Shown one piece after another: positions 41,401 to 53,537 of a stretch of DNA of 64,000 nucleotides; positions within the stretch are counted from its first letter, which is position 1; the number at the start of each line of letters is the position of its first letter. Made by a program: the position numbers and the translations under genes. The notes beneath the pieces are model-generated. The model was not told where the DNA came from. It searched no databases and saw only the letters and a program-made list of their open reading frames with translations. Source of the DNA: Eleginops maclovinus (lineage: Eukaryota; Chordata; Actinopteri; Perciformes; Eleginopidae); the NCBI RefSeq assembly GCF_036324505.1, contig NC_086370.1, positions 11,270,512-11,334,511 of the forward strand, read 5' to 3'.

Positions 41401-43879
41401 CTCTTTAATCTACTGCGCAACTCTCTTGATGAGTCTTCCACTTCGCATTTCAAAGGAGGTTCAAACTAATTAGCTCAGGGTGCCGGTTGTCTGTTGGTCT
41501 CAGTCCCATAACACCTTCAGGTGATTGTTCCAACATGTAAATCCTCGACAGCGACTTCATATAGAACACTCTAAAATGTCTTCTCCTTTCCAAGTTAGAT
41601 AAGGTAGAATCCAGAGAAAGTACCAAGAACATGCCTTGTTTTAAATATGAATAAGAGAACAAGCAGGAGAAAAAAAGATGTAGAGATTCCATACCTGTCA
41701 TGTTTTTCATATTTGTGTGACAGAAAGAATAAAATATAAATATTTAATCATAAAGTATCTTATAACCGGGCCATTCTGTTCATTGTTTTAAAAATCGAAT
41801 ATCATTTATCATTACTGTTTTCACCTCTTTACTAGCTGTGTACCAAAGTGTCAACATATGTTTTTCCAAGTAAGGTGTAATGAGAAAAAAGAAAATGGAA
41901 AGAGAGAGAGTACAACAAAGGCAAGAGCACAGATGAATGAAGAGCAGCTCACAAACAAGGGTTGTCACTAATAGAGAGTTTTATGAGCTCCAGACCTGCT
42001 GAAATGGAGTGCTGTGCGTGTGCGGCAGCTCTTATCGGCTGGCTGGCAGCAAGGGGAGGGTGAGAGCTTCCACACTTGCGCTCCGTAAAAATGGTCTGAT
42101 TCATTTTCCGCATGAGAGGGTCTCACTGGGGCGGCATCAGACCAGCCAGTCCACACAGATTTATGGACCATTAAAGCAGCAGGCCTCCTGACCGCGATGC
42201 CACCATAGGCTGGCTGCTAAGACACACTGCACCCTCATTCATGCTCAGCCACTACTCTCCATCACAGCCTGGCTTCCTCATTGTTCATCCCCTCATCAGT
42301 ACCACTTTTACTGCCTTACATGAACTCCTCTCATAGTCTGTAATCCTACTATTTTCTACCTCACTCCCTTTGATACAACGTGAACTGTTTACTGTAATTA
42401 TTCTCTCCCATTGTTACGTTTTACAAAGACTTTTTGTTATTCTGTCACCAAATGATCACTACCAAAGTTCCTCATCCCTGGGCAGACAACATGTTATATT
42501 GTCCAGGAAATGCTTCAGTACCATTACGAACATCTCTGATGGTGGTCAGTGGGGCATGTTGTTTTAGCCTAACAGCTTTTACAATCAGATTATCACCAAT
42601 GCAGGCACACAGACTAATGGCTCTGTCTTTTCAAGGCATCCTCAATCAACTGTTTCCCTGAGTGATTAATGCTTCTCGATCACCCCCCCCCCCCCCCCCC
42701 CCCCCCTCTCATTTGCTAGCTTTGCAACATCATCATCCCTGCTAGCGATACTGGAAGGAAAAATGGGGCAGAGTCTATGCAGCTTGCTGGCCCTAAGAAT
42801 AGCTCTGTGTGCAAGGAAATGATGCCACAGCAACCTGAGCAAAGGCTAGGAACATGAATGAATAAATAGTGGTTTCCAAGCATTGTGCCACTTCTGTTTG
42901 GTAATTTTACAAGCTTCTTTGTTGGACAAATGAAAATTCCCACATGTGATACCATTCTGTGTTTCTATTTGTAAACTATATGAACAAGCTCACACTATGA
43001 ATAAGGTAATCATTGAAGCAGCCTGTTTATGATAAGCACCAAGCCTTAAATCAAGAAAATACTTTGCACACTATCACTCAGGTATGTACCTGACAAAAAG
43101 CTGCCATTGCGCCTCTGCGAAAGCCTGTTTGTCCAGCTTGAAGAAGGGGAAAAACAAGGGTGTGCATCAACACCAGTGCAGAAATATTTACAGCATTACT
43201 GCAATGGCCTTGTTGGGGTTTAAACACAGTAAAAGCAAACAGAGAGGCTATTAGATCAGTCCACAGAGAGCTACTCATGTACGCTTATGAAATGGAGTGG
43301 CTGAGATGAGGACGGTATCACCATTATGTGAAAGTTACAATTTGGTGTGAAGTCAGTTGGCCAGTAAAGCTGCACTCAACAGATAGCATAGAAAAGACAA
43401 AAAACCTATCTACTGGTTTTCCTGTAGGACACATATAGATAAAAAGCTTTCTTACAAACATGTGAATGGCAAAGCCTATGTGCACTTTTTTGCACATGCA
43501 CAGAAAATGTTTTTCAGCCTCGACTGGGAAAAAGTAGGATCTGCTTTTTCTTCTCAATTCTTCTCTTTGTCTGTATTCTCAGGCATCACCCAGCATGTGT
43601 CTGTTGTGTGTGGTATACAGATCACGTTAGCTCCTTGTATGATCGTTTACTCTGGGAGGGGCCCTGTTGAGGTTCCACTATCGTCACGAGGCTGGGTGTG
43701 GTGACACATCCTTTCTCTCCGCCCCGAGGTGTTTGTGTAGCCTAAATAACGCGGGAGTGTTTGTGTGTGGGACCCCTCCGGCTTGATCACTCACACACTT
43801 TATTCATAATAAATCCCATCACTCCTTCACCGTGTACCTTATTCATTAAACGTGTTTAACACACTAAAAAACACATCTA
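35404..43879. other. Intergenic DNA between the MITE and foxn2
   Basis: No gene recognised. Open frames exist, such as 160 codons at 38404-38883 on the minus strand and 135 codons at 37417-37821 on the plus strand, but they lie in GC-richer sequence, show no domain and have no splice partners. The GC-richer parts (about 37200-37800 and 38500-38900) could be regulatory. An X-box-like motif is at 35810-35823. Homopolymer runs of G at 39599-39612 (14) and C at 42683-42706 (24) are prone to assembly error. Confidence 0.5.
42683..42706. repeat. Poly(C) run of 24
   Basis: A pure C homopolymer of 24 bases followed by a TCTC tail. The length is probably approximate, because such runs are read poorly by sequencers. 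Confidence 0.9.
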
Positions 43880-44216
43880 ACTCCTCTACGTTACGTTAGA
43901 AGCAGCTGGTGATAAAAGTGAAAGCACATTGCACGATGCAAAATAGGATGGCGTGCGCGTTCGCGGAGCTACTGCGCTGCGGCAGTTGCCAGGGGAGATA
44001 GGAGGGGAGGGGTTTTGATTGGCTGAAGTGGGCCTGTTGCCTTGACGACGGCGAGGGGTTTGGTAGCGTTGCCGTGCGCTGTGTGATCTGCGCGCTGCGT
44101 GTATGGAGGAAGCAGCTGCTGATCTGATCTCTGACATTGTGTGAGACAGACATCTGAATAAACTGCGTACAGACGTGTCTTTAAACATACCGCAACGAGG
44201 CACGCCGTGCATGATT
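43880..44216 (+). promoter_or_regulatory. foxn2: foxn2 promoter and proposed noncoding first exon
   Basis: Local CpG and GC content rises sharply. An inverted CCAAT box (ATTGG) lies at 44018-44022. A consensus splice donor GTAAGT begins at 44217, after a stretch that would form a 5' UTR exon. The first foxn2 coding exon begins 9.3 kb downstream with a splice acceptor and 14 untranslated bases before its ATG, so an upstream noncoding exon is required; this is the best candidate. The exact transcription start and the exon's 5' edge are not known. Confidence 0.5.
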
Positions 44217-46019
44217 GTAAGTATTTACTGCTGTTCTTTTAATTTGTCTGGAGGTATGTTGTGTTTGTGTGGATACGGGTTGTGTTTCGAACAAGCGAAA
44301 AGTAAATGTGGTCAAGTGACTTTGCTTAGAGCAGCCAGCATGGCAGAACAAGCGACAGCATGTGGCCAGCTAGCTAATGTTAACGTTATTTCTCTCTGGT
44401 CTCCGGGCTCATTTATAGTATTAAAGTATGTTTATCGTTTGGTATATGAAGCCAGAACTATATTCTAAAGAGTTAAAATGTTATGCTAACACTAGCCGTA
44501 GATGTACCTTCACTCACCCACCGAGCTACTGCTAACGCTACTTTGCCTCACGGACCGGTTGTTCTGGTTGAGCTAACGTTGTTAACAGTTACAGCTAGTG
44601 TACCGACTCTTTAAAGCTGAACAACATGTAACTAACCGGAGATAAGTCACTTTGTAACGAGTCCCGTGTGTTTGTTAGTGTTGTGCAATAGTCCACGTCA
44701 TTACTTGTAACTTTGTATTCCTCATTGTGTTACTGGCTGTGGCTGCTTGTGAGTGTAATCTTGGATCCGTGGTGAGTAATACCACCGTCTACCTAGCATT
44801 AGCTACAAAGCACATTAGTTTTCTAACAGCACTTCACTTTTCACTCGCGTCGACTCTTAGTGTCATTTAAAAGTATTTGGCTATCCCGTATTTTCTTAAG
44901 TTGTGGGTTTGTAAGTTAACAGCGGTATTAAATGTTTCTGTTGATTTCAATGTTAGACTCATATCCTCCCTTCATATCTATTGATAATTGAATATTTCAT
45001 CGTATATTTAGACTGCACCAGAGGTTGCGAGGCTACACTGGCTAGCTAAGCACATGATGTAATGGATTATCACAAGATTGTCCCAGATACAGAGTGCTCT
45101 ACAAACAATGTCAGAGTGTAGGAAAAATATCTCTGTTTAAGCCCGTTGGATATATGTTGTTGTTGAGTAGGTCTTCAAACACTTTATGTTAAACGTGTCC
45201 CGTGTTGTCTGCCCTTGTGGCCCTTCTTCTTCCTGCTGCCTGTCAGTGTTGCATTTACTGGACCTCATCTGAAATTCGTTTTGTGCTCTGAGGTTTTCTG
45301 TGTGATTTGGAAAAAGTGATGGGAAAATATAGTTCCCTTTGTTAGGTTATGACATTAATGTAGACTGACGTTGCTTTCTTCGTACTTGACAGTTGTTAAA
45401 GCCCTAGTGATAAATAGAAGACAAAGGCAACAGGAGCTTAAGGGACATAACGTGCAAAAAAGAAGCAGATGTTGTCAATCTGCCATCATTATATTGGCAG
45501 AATCTCCTCCATGGTCATAGTGTAGGTCAAACCATCTGTTGTCTTTGCTGTTCTTTGTAATTTCAGCATGTATCAACTCCTGTACAGGTTTGTATGTACT
45601 GACGCCTCTGGAGGGTCAGGACTGTTGCCTCCCAGAATAGATGAGGGTCTGCTAACTTTACTGACATTCATTTCTATAAATAAGACATGTCGTATAACCC
45701 AGGGATGTGGTTGCTGAAGTGAAATGGCTTTAATTACTTCAGGGATCTAAGTATTGTCAGTAGAGTTGAAATACCTTTAATAGTACACCATCATGAGGTC
45801 ATTTCAATATTCCTTAAGAAGTTGTAGTTACTAAAGATACTAAGTAAGGTAGTGTTACTCCAAAGTTTGAGGTCCCTTTCTTTAAAGTAAAATTGGCGGC
45901 AGACTGTCCAATCATTGAATATTCTTTGCATTTGTTATGGATCAGTCCATCATTTTCCATGGCTGAAAGACTTGGGACTTAAACCTGAATTAGATTTTTT
46001 TTTCTCAAAGTAATATATA

Positions 46020-46359
46020 TGACTAGCCATGACAAAATACTGAATATATATAAGTACTTCAATGTAGTGTTCCATGCCCATGTGTTGAACAAGCCAATAT
46101 AAAAGAAGGCGTACTACAATAACAAATATCTCAAACTCCTCTACATGATTTAACAATTTGGTTAACATATTGGCGTCACTTTTCTGATAATTTGCTCCAT
46201 TGTACTGTACAAATTCCTGAACAGGAAGATGTTCCTTGGAGGATGTTTGATAACAATGAAGCAGTATGACAAAAGAAACCACCACGTCATAACATCTACG
46301 CAAATTGGGTCCAATGGAGTTGTTTTCGTTCTGACTAGCCATGACAAAATACTGAATAT
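46020..46359. repeat. 28-bp perfect direct repeat, 312-bp spacing
   Basis: Identical 28-base segments at 46020-46047 and 46332-46359, beginning TGACTAGCCATGACAAAA. The intervening 284 bases show no obvious second duplication. Possible origins are a partial tandem duplication, a target duplication or the edges of an unrecognised repeat. Confidence 0.75.
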
Positions 46360-49300
46360 GACATATAAAACACATTATAAGGCATTTGAATGATATTGCA
46401 TTGTTGCTTGCATCAGTTACACTCTATCAAAGCAGTAATCGGCACTTCAAAATGGTCCTGTTGCCATGTAATCAGTCTTATCACAGAATTGTGTACTCTG
46501 ACCCAGGAGTAAATGAAAGGTTGCGTCCTCTAAAATCCACCATGTTTTCTGTAGGAATACCAGCGACGTTGGTTTTGAGTGTATTACCAAAGCTGACCCT
46601 TGTGGCTGAAACTTAGAGGATTGCTTAACAGTCTAAAGCAGGATTCTCATAGATTGGCTCACCACTTTGTAACCTACTGTTCTCTGAACACCCTGTAATT
46701 ACAGAGTCATTTTTGACTTTGATTTTTACCGACTGTTTTAAATCGTTGTAATGGTAGAGGTTGAATAATTAGATGATTGGCAGAAAAAGGACAGCCGTTG
46801 TTCACTTTAAGTAACTCTATTCCCATAAATACTTTGTTGTGTGCATATTGAGTTTTAACACATTCCAAATGAAAAACAGATAAACTGCATGTGTTGTAAA
46901 GGAAGGAAACAAAACAACCTAGCCATGTTATTGTCATTATTGTATGTTTTTGTAGATATCAGCCACAACAAGTCTGCATATGCCTTTGTTTTGTATAAAG
47001 AATGTGTTCTGTCAATATCCTATTCCTAGGGATGTTAAATCGAACAGCTATTTACCTATCTGAGTTCAGTCACCACCCTGATCCAGTTCTTGACTGCTGA
47101 CATTGGCCCGTCTGGCTTGTGGAGTTTACAGCTTCATGTAGGTTGGTGGTGGTTGGCTTGAATAATTAAAGCTTCACATGTGTGTTTCATCACCTGCTCA
47201 CACCCCCTGTGTGTTTTTGAAGGAGGGACATCCCCAGAAGTGTATGGTCTCAGGTCTCACATCTGCTGATCAAACATGGGTGGGAACTCTGAATCTGAAA
47301 TACAAATGTTAACGCACATGTACAACGTGATTTTTTTCTGATGTTTCTCATTAGTCAGAGATCTGGGTACATCTGAAACACATCTATTTTTATCCCCTAT
47401 GCTTCCTGTTGAACAGCTTACTATTTAACTGGGGTCAACATATTGTCGGTAATGTCATGACGGCAACAAAAGCTGTACCAGTTGCAATCTGGTTCTGCAA
47501 ATCTAAAAATACAAAGTGTGAATATTTAGATTTTCTCCCTCAGTTTTTCCTCCATACGCCTGCCTCTGTGTGTGTATTTGCAGAAGTGGCAAATGGGTAG
47601 TGTGTGTATTCCTGTTGTGGCGCCCCCCCGTCTACTCCAGTTATTGTTTTACATCTCTTGATTGGTCGCAGTGGTTATGAACAGACTCTATAGTGAACTA
47701 CCCCCTCCCTCTCCAACCCCCTGACTGTGCCTGTGCCCGTCTCATTTGTGACGGGGTGGAATCAAGATGCAAGCCAGTCATCGAAAGCAACACTAATGTG
47801 GCCGTTGCCTTGATTGAGAGAAAGGAAGAGAGGCTGTGTCCTGTGACAGTCTGGCTCTCTGTCTCATCACCCCTGGCTGAATTACCAGGATTTATTTAAT
47901 TGAGGTCAATATCACAACAACGCCGGCTGAACAGCGTGTGTGCTATTTATTAGGATGTGAGGAGCGCAATGAGGATTGTATTACTGAGTTTACCAACATT
48001 TTGTATCCCGTGCCAACCAAGGGAATATAGTATCATAATTACAAAAGCTCTGGGAAAAGGCTGGCTAGGTGTTTGGCCAAAGTGACCTTTAAAAATAAAT
48101 GTGAAGCTTCATACAGTGTTATTTCTTAACATTGTCATCGGATCACCATGGGGAGTTCATTGAAAGTCTTTAAGTAATTAATTTGAACACTTTACTTCAT
48201 ACATTTTACTTTATTTATGGCAAATACATTTAATAAATGCACCCTGTAGAGGATTTGCTACTCATTTGCTATAGGCTCTTTGTTGTGCTGAAGCACTGCA
48301 TATTGAAACTTTTCATGTCGTTACAAATGGAGCTCCAAAACATGTTGTTGTTGATCTTTAAAAAAAGTAAAAGGCTATTGTAGGACAATGTTTGAATCAA
48401 CAGGGGTGAGTGAAAGACACATTTAAGAGACTGTAATGAGACCTTCAGCGCTGCCAGAAGAATTCCCGAACCCTTGAGTTGATTCACTCACACCCAAAGC
48501 TTCTGTATATATTGTCAGTCTTTAAGAGCAAGGTACCTCCAGCGGTCCTAATGCTGTCCTATCTGGGTGTTTGTGCCCTGTGTCCACACTGTATTTGAAT
48601 ATGAAGAATTCCATTAGTTTGCAATGATTCACAAATACTGTTTTCCTCTTTTCTACATAACCATATAGTGCTTTCTGAGTTTCCTGTGCACACACATTTG
48701 CAACAAATACTGGAATTTAAATGTAAAGTAATCCCACACTCTCCTGGAAGGGCTTAACTTTAACTGAGATATATCAAAATGTAAAAAAAGAGAACCTTTA
48801 ATCATTTATTAGAAGGATTTAAAGCATGGACTGGTCCTTACTGCTTCTTTAGCTATTCAAAAGTATGAGGTGGTAGCTCATTCTAGCTTGTGGTGAATGT
48901 TTGTTCACTGAACTTAGAGCCACATGACCCGAGAGATAAGGTTTCAGTGTTGGCTGGGGGCTGGCGTGTACTTTTGAAGGCCTCACCTCTGTTGACAGTC
49001 AAAGTGCAGTCCTGAGAGTGTGAGTCTGGAATCACTGTGGAGTGAAGGTCTCCGAATAACACCACCTAGCCATCAATTGTTTTGTTTGCTTGTTTTTCCC
49101 CCAACCTTTTAAGTGATTGCGTCAGTCAATACATTAAGTTGGGCTTGGGTGTTTGTCAGCAGTAAGCAACATGCTGCTGGACTTCATACACAGCCAAAGC
49201 AAACCTGGCTGCGTCACTGAACCTCTCGCTGCTCGGGTCCGCTGCTCTGGTGTCGAGCGGCCCTGACTGTCTCTGTGTGAACTCTGAATTTGTTTTCTAA

Positions 49301-50639
49301 AAAATGAACTTCCTCAACGGGCAGGAGGTGTTTCCTTCCCTCCCGTCCTCTGTTTTGAAACTGTGAGGTGAATACTGAGCGCTTCTCAAACATGACTGGA
49401 GCAAAAACAACTGCTCCTTTGTACGGGCTGAGTGTGGGGCCAATTGTAATGCTTTGTGCGAGCTTTTTCATTAGCTTTCACCTTCAGGCACCAATCCTTT
49501 TTAAGCCATTGAGTAGTTTGATTTGGGAATGCATCATTTAGACGTGCTTTAGCAGTAGCCTGATTAGCCTTCACATTAACGGATGCTTTATTTGTTATTG
49601 CATAATTTGACCCTCCCTTTAAAAAAACGACTACCACTCTGGAACAGCCTCTCTGTCTCTCTCCGTAGCGCTACCTCTCTCACTTTCTCTCTCCCTAACT
49701 CTCCAGCTCTAACTCACCCCCCACCCCCCCTTGTCTCATTCACATTTTCAGAGCTCCAACCAGACTGGGTAGTCTCCTAAATATCAGTTAAGGTTTCAAA
49801 TAACAGCCCTTGCCACGGGGCTCTGCGACACACCTTTGTGTATCTATTACAGAGGTGCAACTGGTTTGTGTCAACTGTTTTCTTTTCCTTGTTGAGGGTG
49901 TGGAGTGAATACGTTTGCACATTAACTCACTGCAGTTTGCTATAGCTGTTCAGTTTGTTATTTACATTAAAATAATATGTTGTAAGTCATTTTGACAAAA
50001 AATGGATTGATGGAACCAGAGCTGAAGTATGTCCTAATAGCTCATAGTCAGTAGTGCCATCCAGGTTGGCTGTGGCCTTTCCCACTGCTCTTTGTCAGAC
50101 AGGTTTGTGGAGAGCAGCGGCAGACTGCTGGCCTCAGCACTTTCCGCCTGTATTGATCTCCCCACATTAGCTCTCTCTTCATGCACAGACATGAGCACAA
50201 TTGCTTCCCTTACAACATTGGCTGCCGTGGCAACTGAGTCCTGATCGTGAGATTGGCTCCCAGAAAACATCTCAAACCGGTCCCTCTTCCTTTGGACGGC
50301 GCCATCATCTCCCTCACATTCCCCCGTCCATATTTGACACACCGGTGGCTTGATTTGCCACTTACAGCTATCTGCATAAGTCTTTGTGTCTTTTTGAATG
50401 GGTTAAGTGCTTAACAGGATAAAAGAGCAGTTTGAAAGGGGGGGGAAATGTGCCTTGGCACCTGCTGTTAGAGCCTGCCTGTTTGCACATGAATATGATG
50501 AGGCTGGCGGTGCGCGGGGCTATTTTAACTTGCAGATGAGCCACCAGGTCAGCACCGTTGCAGCTTTGGTGTATTTTCAAGGATTCTGCAGTCAACTGGG
50601 CAGCCCAGCTTATTAGCTCCCTCTCCCCTCTCGCCACAC

Positions 50640-50820
50640 TAGTGTCCCATTATTCATCGCATTCCCAGCCGCCTCCCTTTGATGCCTTTTTCATCAGCAA
50701 TGATAACTGCCATCATTGCAACAGCAGGGGTAATTGAGCAGCTGCAGTCACAGTGAAACACTTCCTGTACGGCTGGATGCAAGGCAGCTTTCTCACTCGC
50801 CACCCGGCCGCTGTGGAGAT
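50640..50820. promoter_or_regulatory. Candidate conserved noncoding element in foxn2 intron 1
   Basis: A balanced-composition block unlike the surrounding AT-rich intron. It holds a homeodomain-type core (GGGTAATTGA, near 50729) next to an E-box CAGCTG (near 50741) and several ATCA/TGAT motifs. This resembles vertebrate developmental enhancers, but conservation cannot be tested here. Confidence 0.25.
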
Positions 50821-52044
50821 TCAAATGATGTTTTTTTTCTGGAAGAGATACTCAAAAGAAGATGAGCGCTCTCTGGCACCCAAGGGCCCAGCTGAGAGCT
50901 CATGGCTGTGAGGATAGAGGGAGGTGAAGCTCTCTGGTGCTTTAAGGTTAATCAGTGGCCTGACACTCTGCAAGGCGGCGGCTTCCTCTCCATAAAGTTT
51001 ACAGCAGTCCTTCATTCCCTGTTGAAGAAGTGTTTCCAGTCAACCACACCTGAAATTGAATGCTAATGCAGTCGGAGCTTTTCTTGGGCACACCTGTGTT
51101 TGCTTGTTTTCCATGACCTTAATGTTTGTCGGCATGCGTTGGGTAACAGTTGCGGATAAAGACTCTAAAAGAACAGTCTCAAGTAGGGCTCGCTAGAACA
51201 ACTACCCTTGTCAGATGGCATCAGCACTCATCCTTTCTTTCTCTCTGGCATCAAGACAGATATATAAACAGTTTGTACAAACCTGTCTTCCACCTGTCTC
51301 CACCCTGCCTGAAAGAACCATTTTCAAAAAGCACTGGATGTGTGGCCTGTGCACACAGATAGCCCAATTCTGAAATTATTTTTGGAAGGATAAATAATAT
51401 TCATCTCCAAAAACTGTGGATGTCTTTCTGCACTGTCCCCTTTTCTGTTTGTAAATGTCTTCAGAGTAGGAACTTGTTGTGTCAAGAGATATATTTCGGT
51501 GTTTTGGTCTCTTGAGCAGAGATTTTCTTTTTACACAAATGGGCAGTTCTCTCACTGCCTGACATATCTGATTGCTCCACTTTGCTGAGAGCTGTGATTC
51601 ATCCTAGACAGAGGATAACTTACATAGCTGTCCTCATACCGCAGAGTCTCAGCTGGCTCACTCACTCTCTGTCTGTTGTTCTTTATTCTACACTGTTTGT
51701 AATGCATGTCTCTTATTTTAAAAACGACTTATATCTTGGATTGTCCCTTCCTATGTTCACTCTGCCTCAAAGCTCTGTGACTTACATCCTTTTTGTCAGC
51801 CATCACAAGGAAATGTCAATCATGACATATTAAAGACATACAATAGAGGATTGACAGGCAGGAAAGAGAGCACGGTGTGACTATAGAGCAGACAGGAAGT
51901 ACTATTCTAACATAAAGAAATCTACTTTAAAGACTGAAGGAATCACAACCCTAGAATTAGAAATCACTCGGAACCCAAATATGATCACGGTGCTATATGC
52001 TTATCCCCTCATTGAGTGGTCATTAATGCCTCCTCCTTCCCACT

Positions 52045-52286
<242 letters not shown>

Positions 52287-52389
52287 CCCGCTCTTGTCTC
52301 ACCCACTGCGCAAACACTCTTGAGTTTGACCTAGTTCTTATCTTATCACTGAAATGAAAAGAAATGCCTGGCCATTCCTGCTCTCTGTG

Positions 52390-52409
52390 CCCCCCCCCCC
52401 CCCCCCCCC
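52390..52409. repeat. Poly(C) run of 20
   Basis: Twenty consecutive C followed by GGCCGGGGCG, about 100 bases after the (GT)n tract. The length is likely to be inexact. Confidence 0.9.
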
Positions 52410-53537
52410 GGCCGGGGCGTCTGGTCTCCCCACCAGGTGAAGTCGTAGCTTTCTGTTCAGGGCGGCTGGTCGTCTCTGACAGAGCCAGCCAGCATGGGTT
52501 ATTATTTCCTTATTGTATCCATATATCTTGTTTGTGGGATGTCTGCTCTTAATTGAAGGGATGGCATGGTTGTCATGGTGACACCAGGACATAAAGCTTG
52601 TTGTGAGATGAGCCAAAGAGTGATCTCTTTGTGCTCTCGGCCTCATGAACCAGCAAAGCTTGATTTGAATGGGTTTACAAAGGTTGATTGGATAGTACTC
52701 TATCTTTTAAAAAAAGTACTTCTCACTTATTTAAGCGGTCTTAGACTTTGACATATCTTTTTCTGTGCCTGTAATAAAAATCAAAGCTCAATATTGGGTT
52801 TAACTGAACACTTTGACAGAGTCATTGCCGAACAATTCCTTCCCTGAGCCCACGTTAAAAAGTATCATTGTCTTATTAATAAGGGTGCTTGTGTGGGATT
52901 GGTTAATGATACAGGGCTTATGGCAATATTGAATTTCCTTGTGCTGTTAAATGTCCATCAACTCCCGGGCTTGTAGCCTCTTTACACTACTTAATCTGGC
53001 ATGTGACAAATTGAGGCTTGATCCTGGCTGACTGCAGATCAGCGTGTAAGAGCAATCCACTCTGTAAGATGGAGGCCTTCCACTCATTCCTGCAGTCGCT
53101 TGATGCTTTCATGCTCATTTACACATAACTGGCAGCTGGGTCCTGTCTGCTACGAGGTGGGCGTCGAGTAGTGGAGCCTTAAGTCGGTTCAGTTGCTTGA
53201 GAGCACCTCCTCGAAGGTCCTTGGCTGGAATCAAGAGGAGGGTGTGCTGAGAGCCTCTCCGTCCTCGCCAGGCGTGGAGGAGAGGGACAGTGAGAGGGCC
53301 AGGAAAGTGAGATAGAGGCAGACAGGCACAGGCACAGCCACAGGGGGGGTGCCCCCAGGGAAGACTTAGGAAAACAAGGTCAACGCTTGGAAGAGCACAT
53401 CATTCCATGGTGTCACATCCAGTTATTCCATGCTGCCAACTTTGTTATGAAATCAGTTCACCATCAGAAACTGTGATTTTGATCTGCGTTAACATTAACG
53501 GCTCTCCTCTCCTCCCCTTCCAGACCTCTTTGATTTA

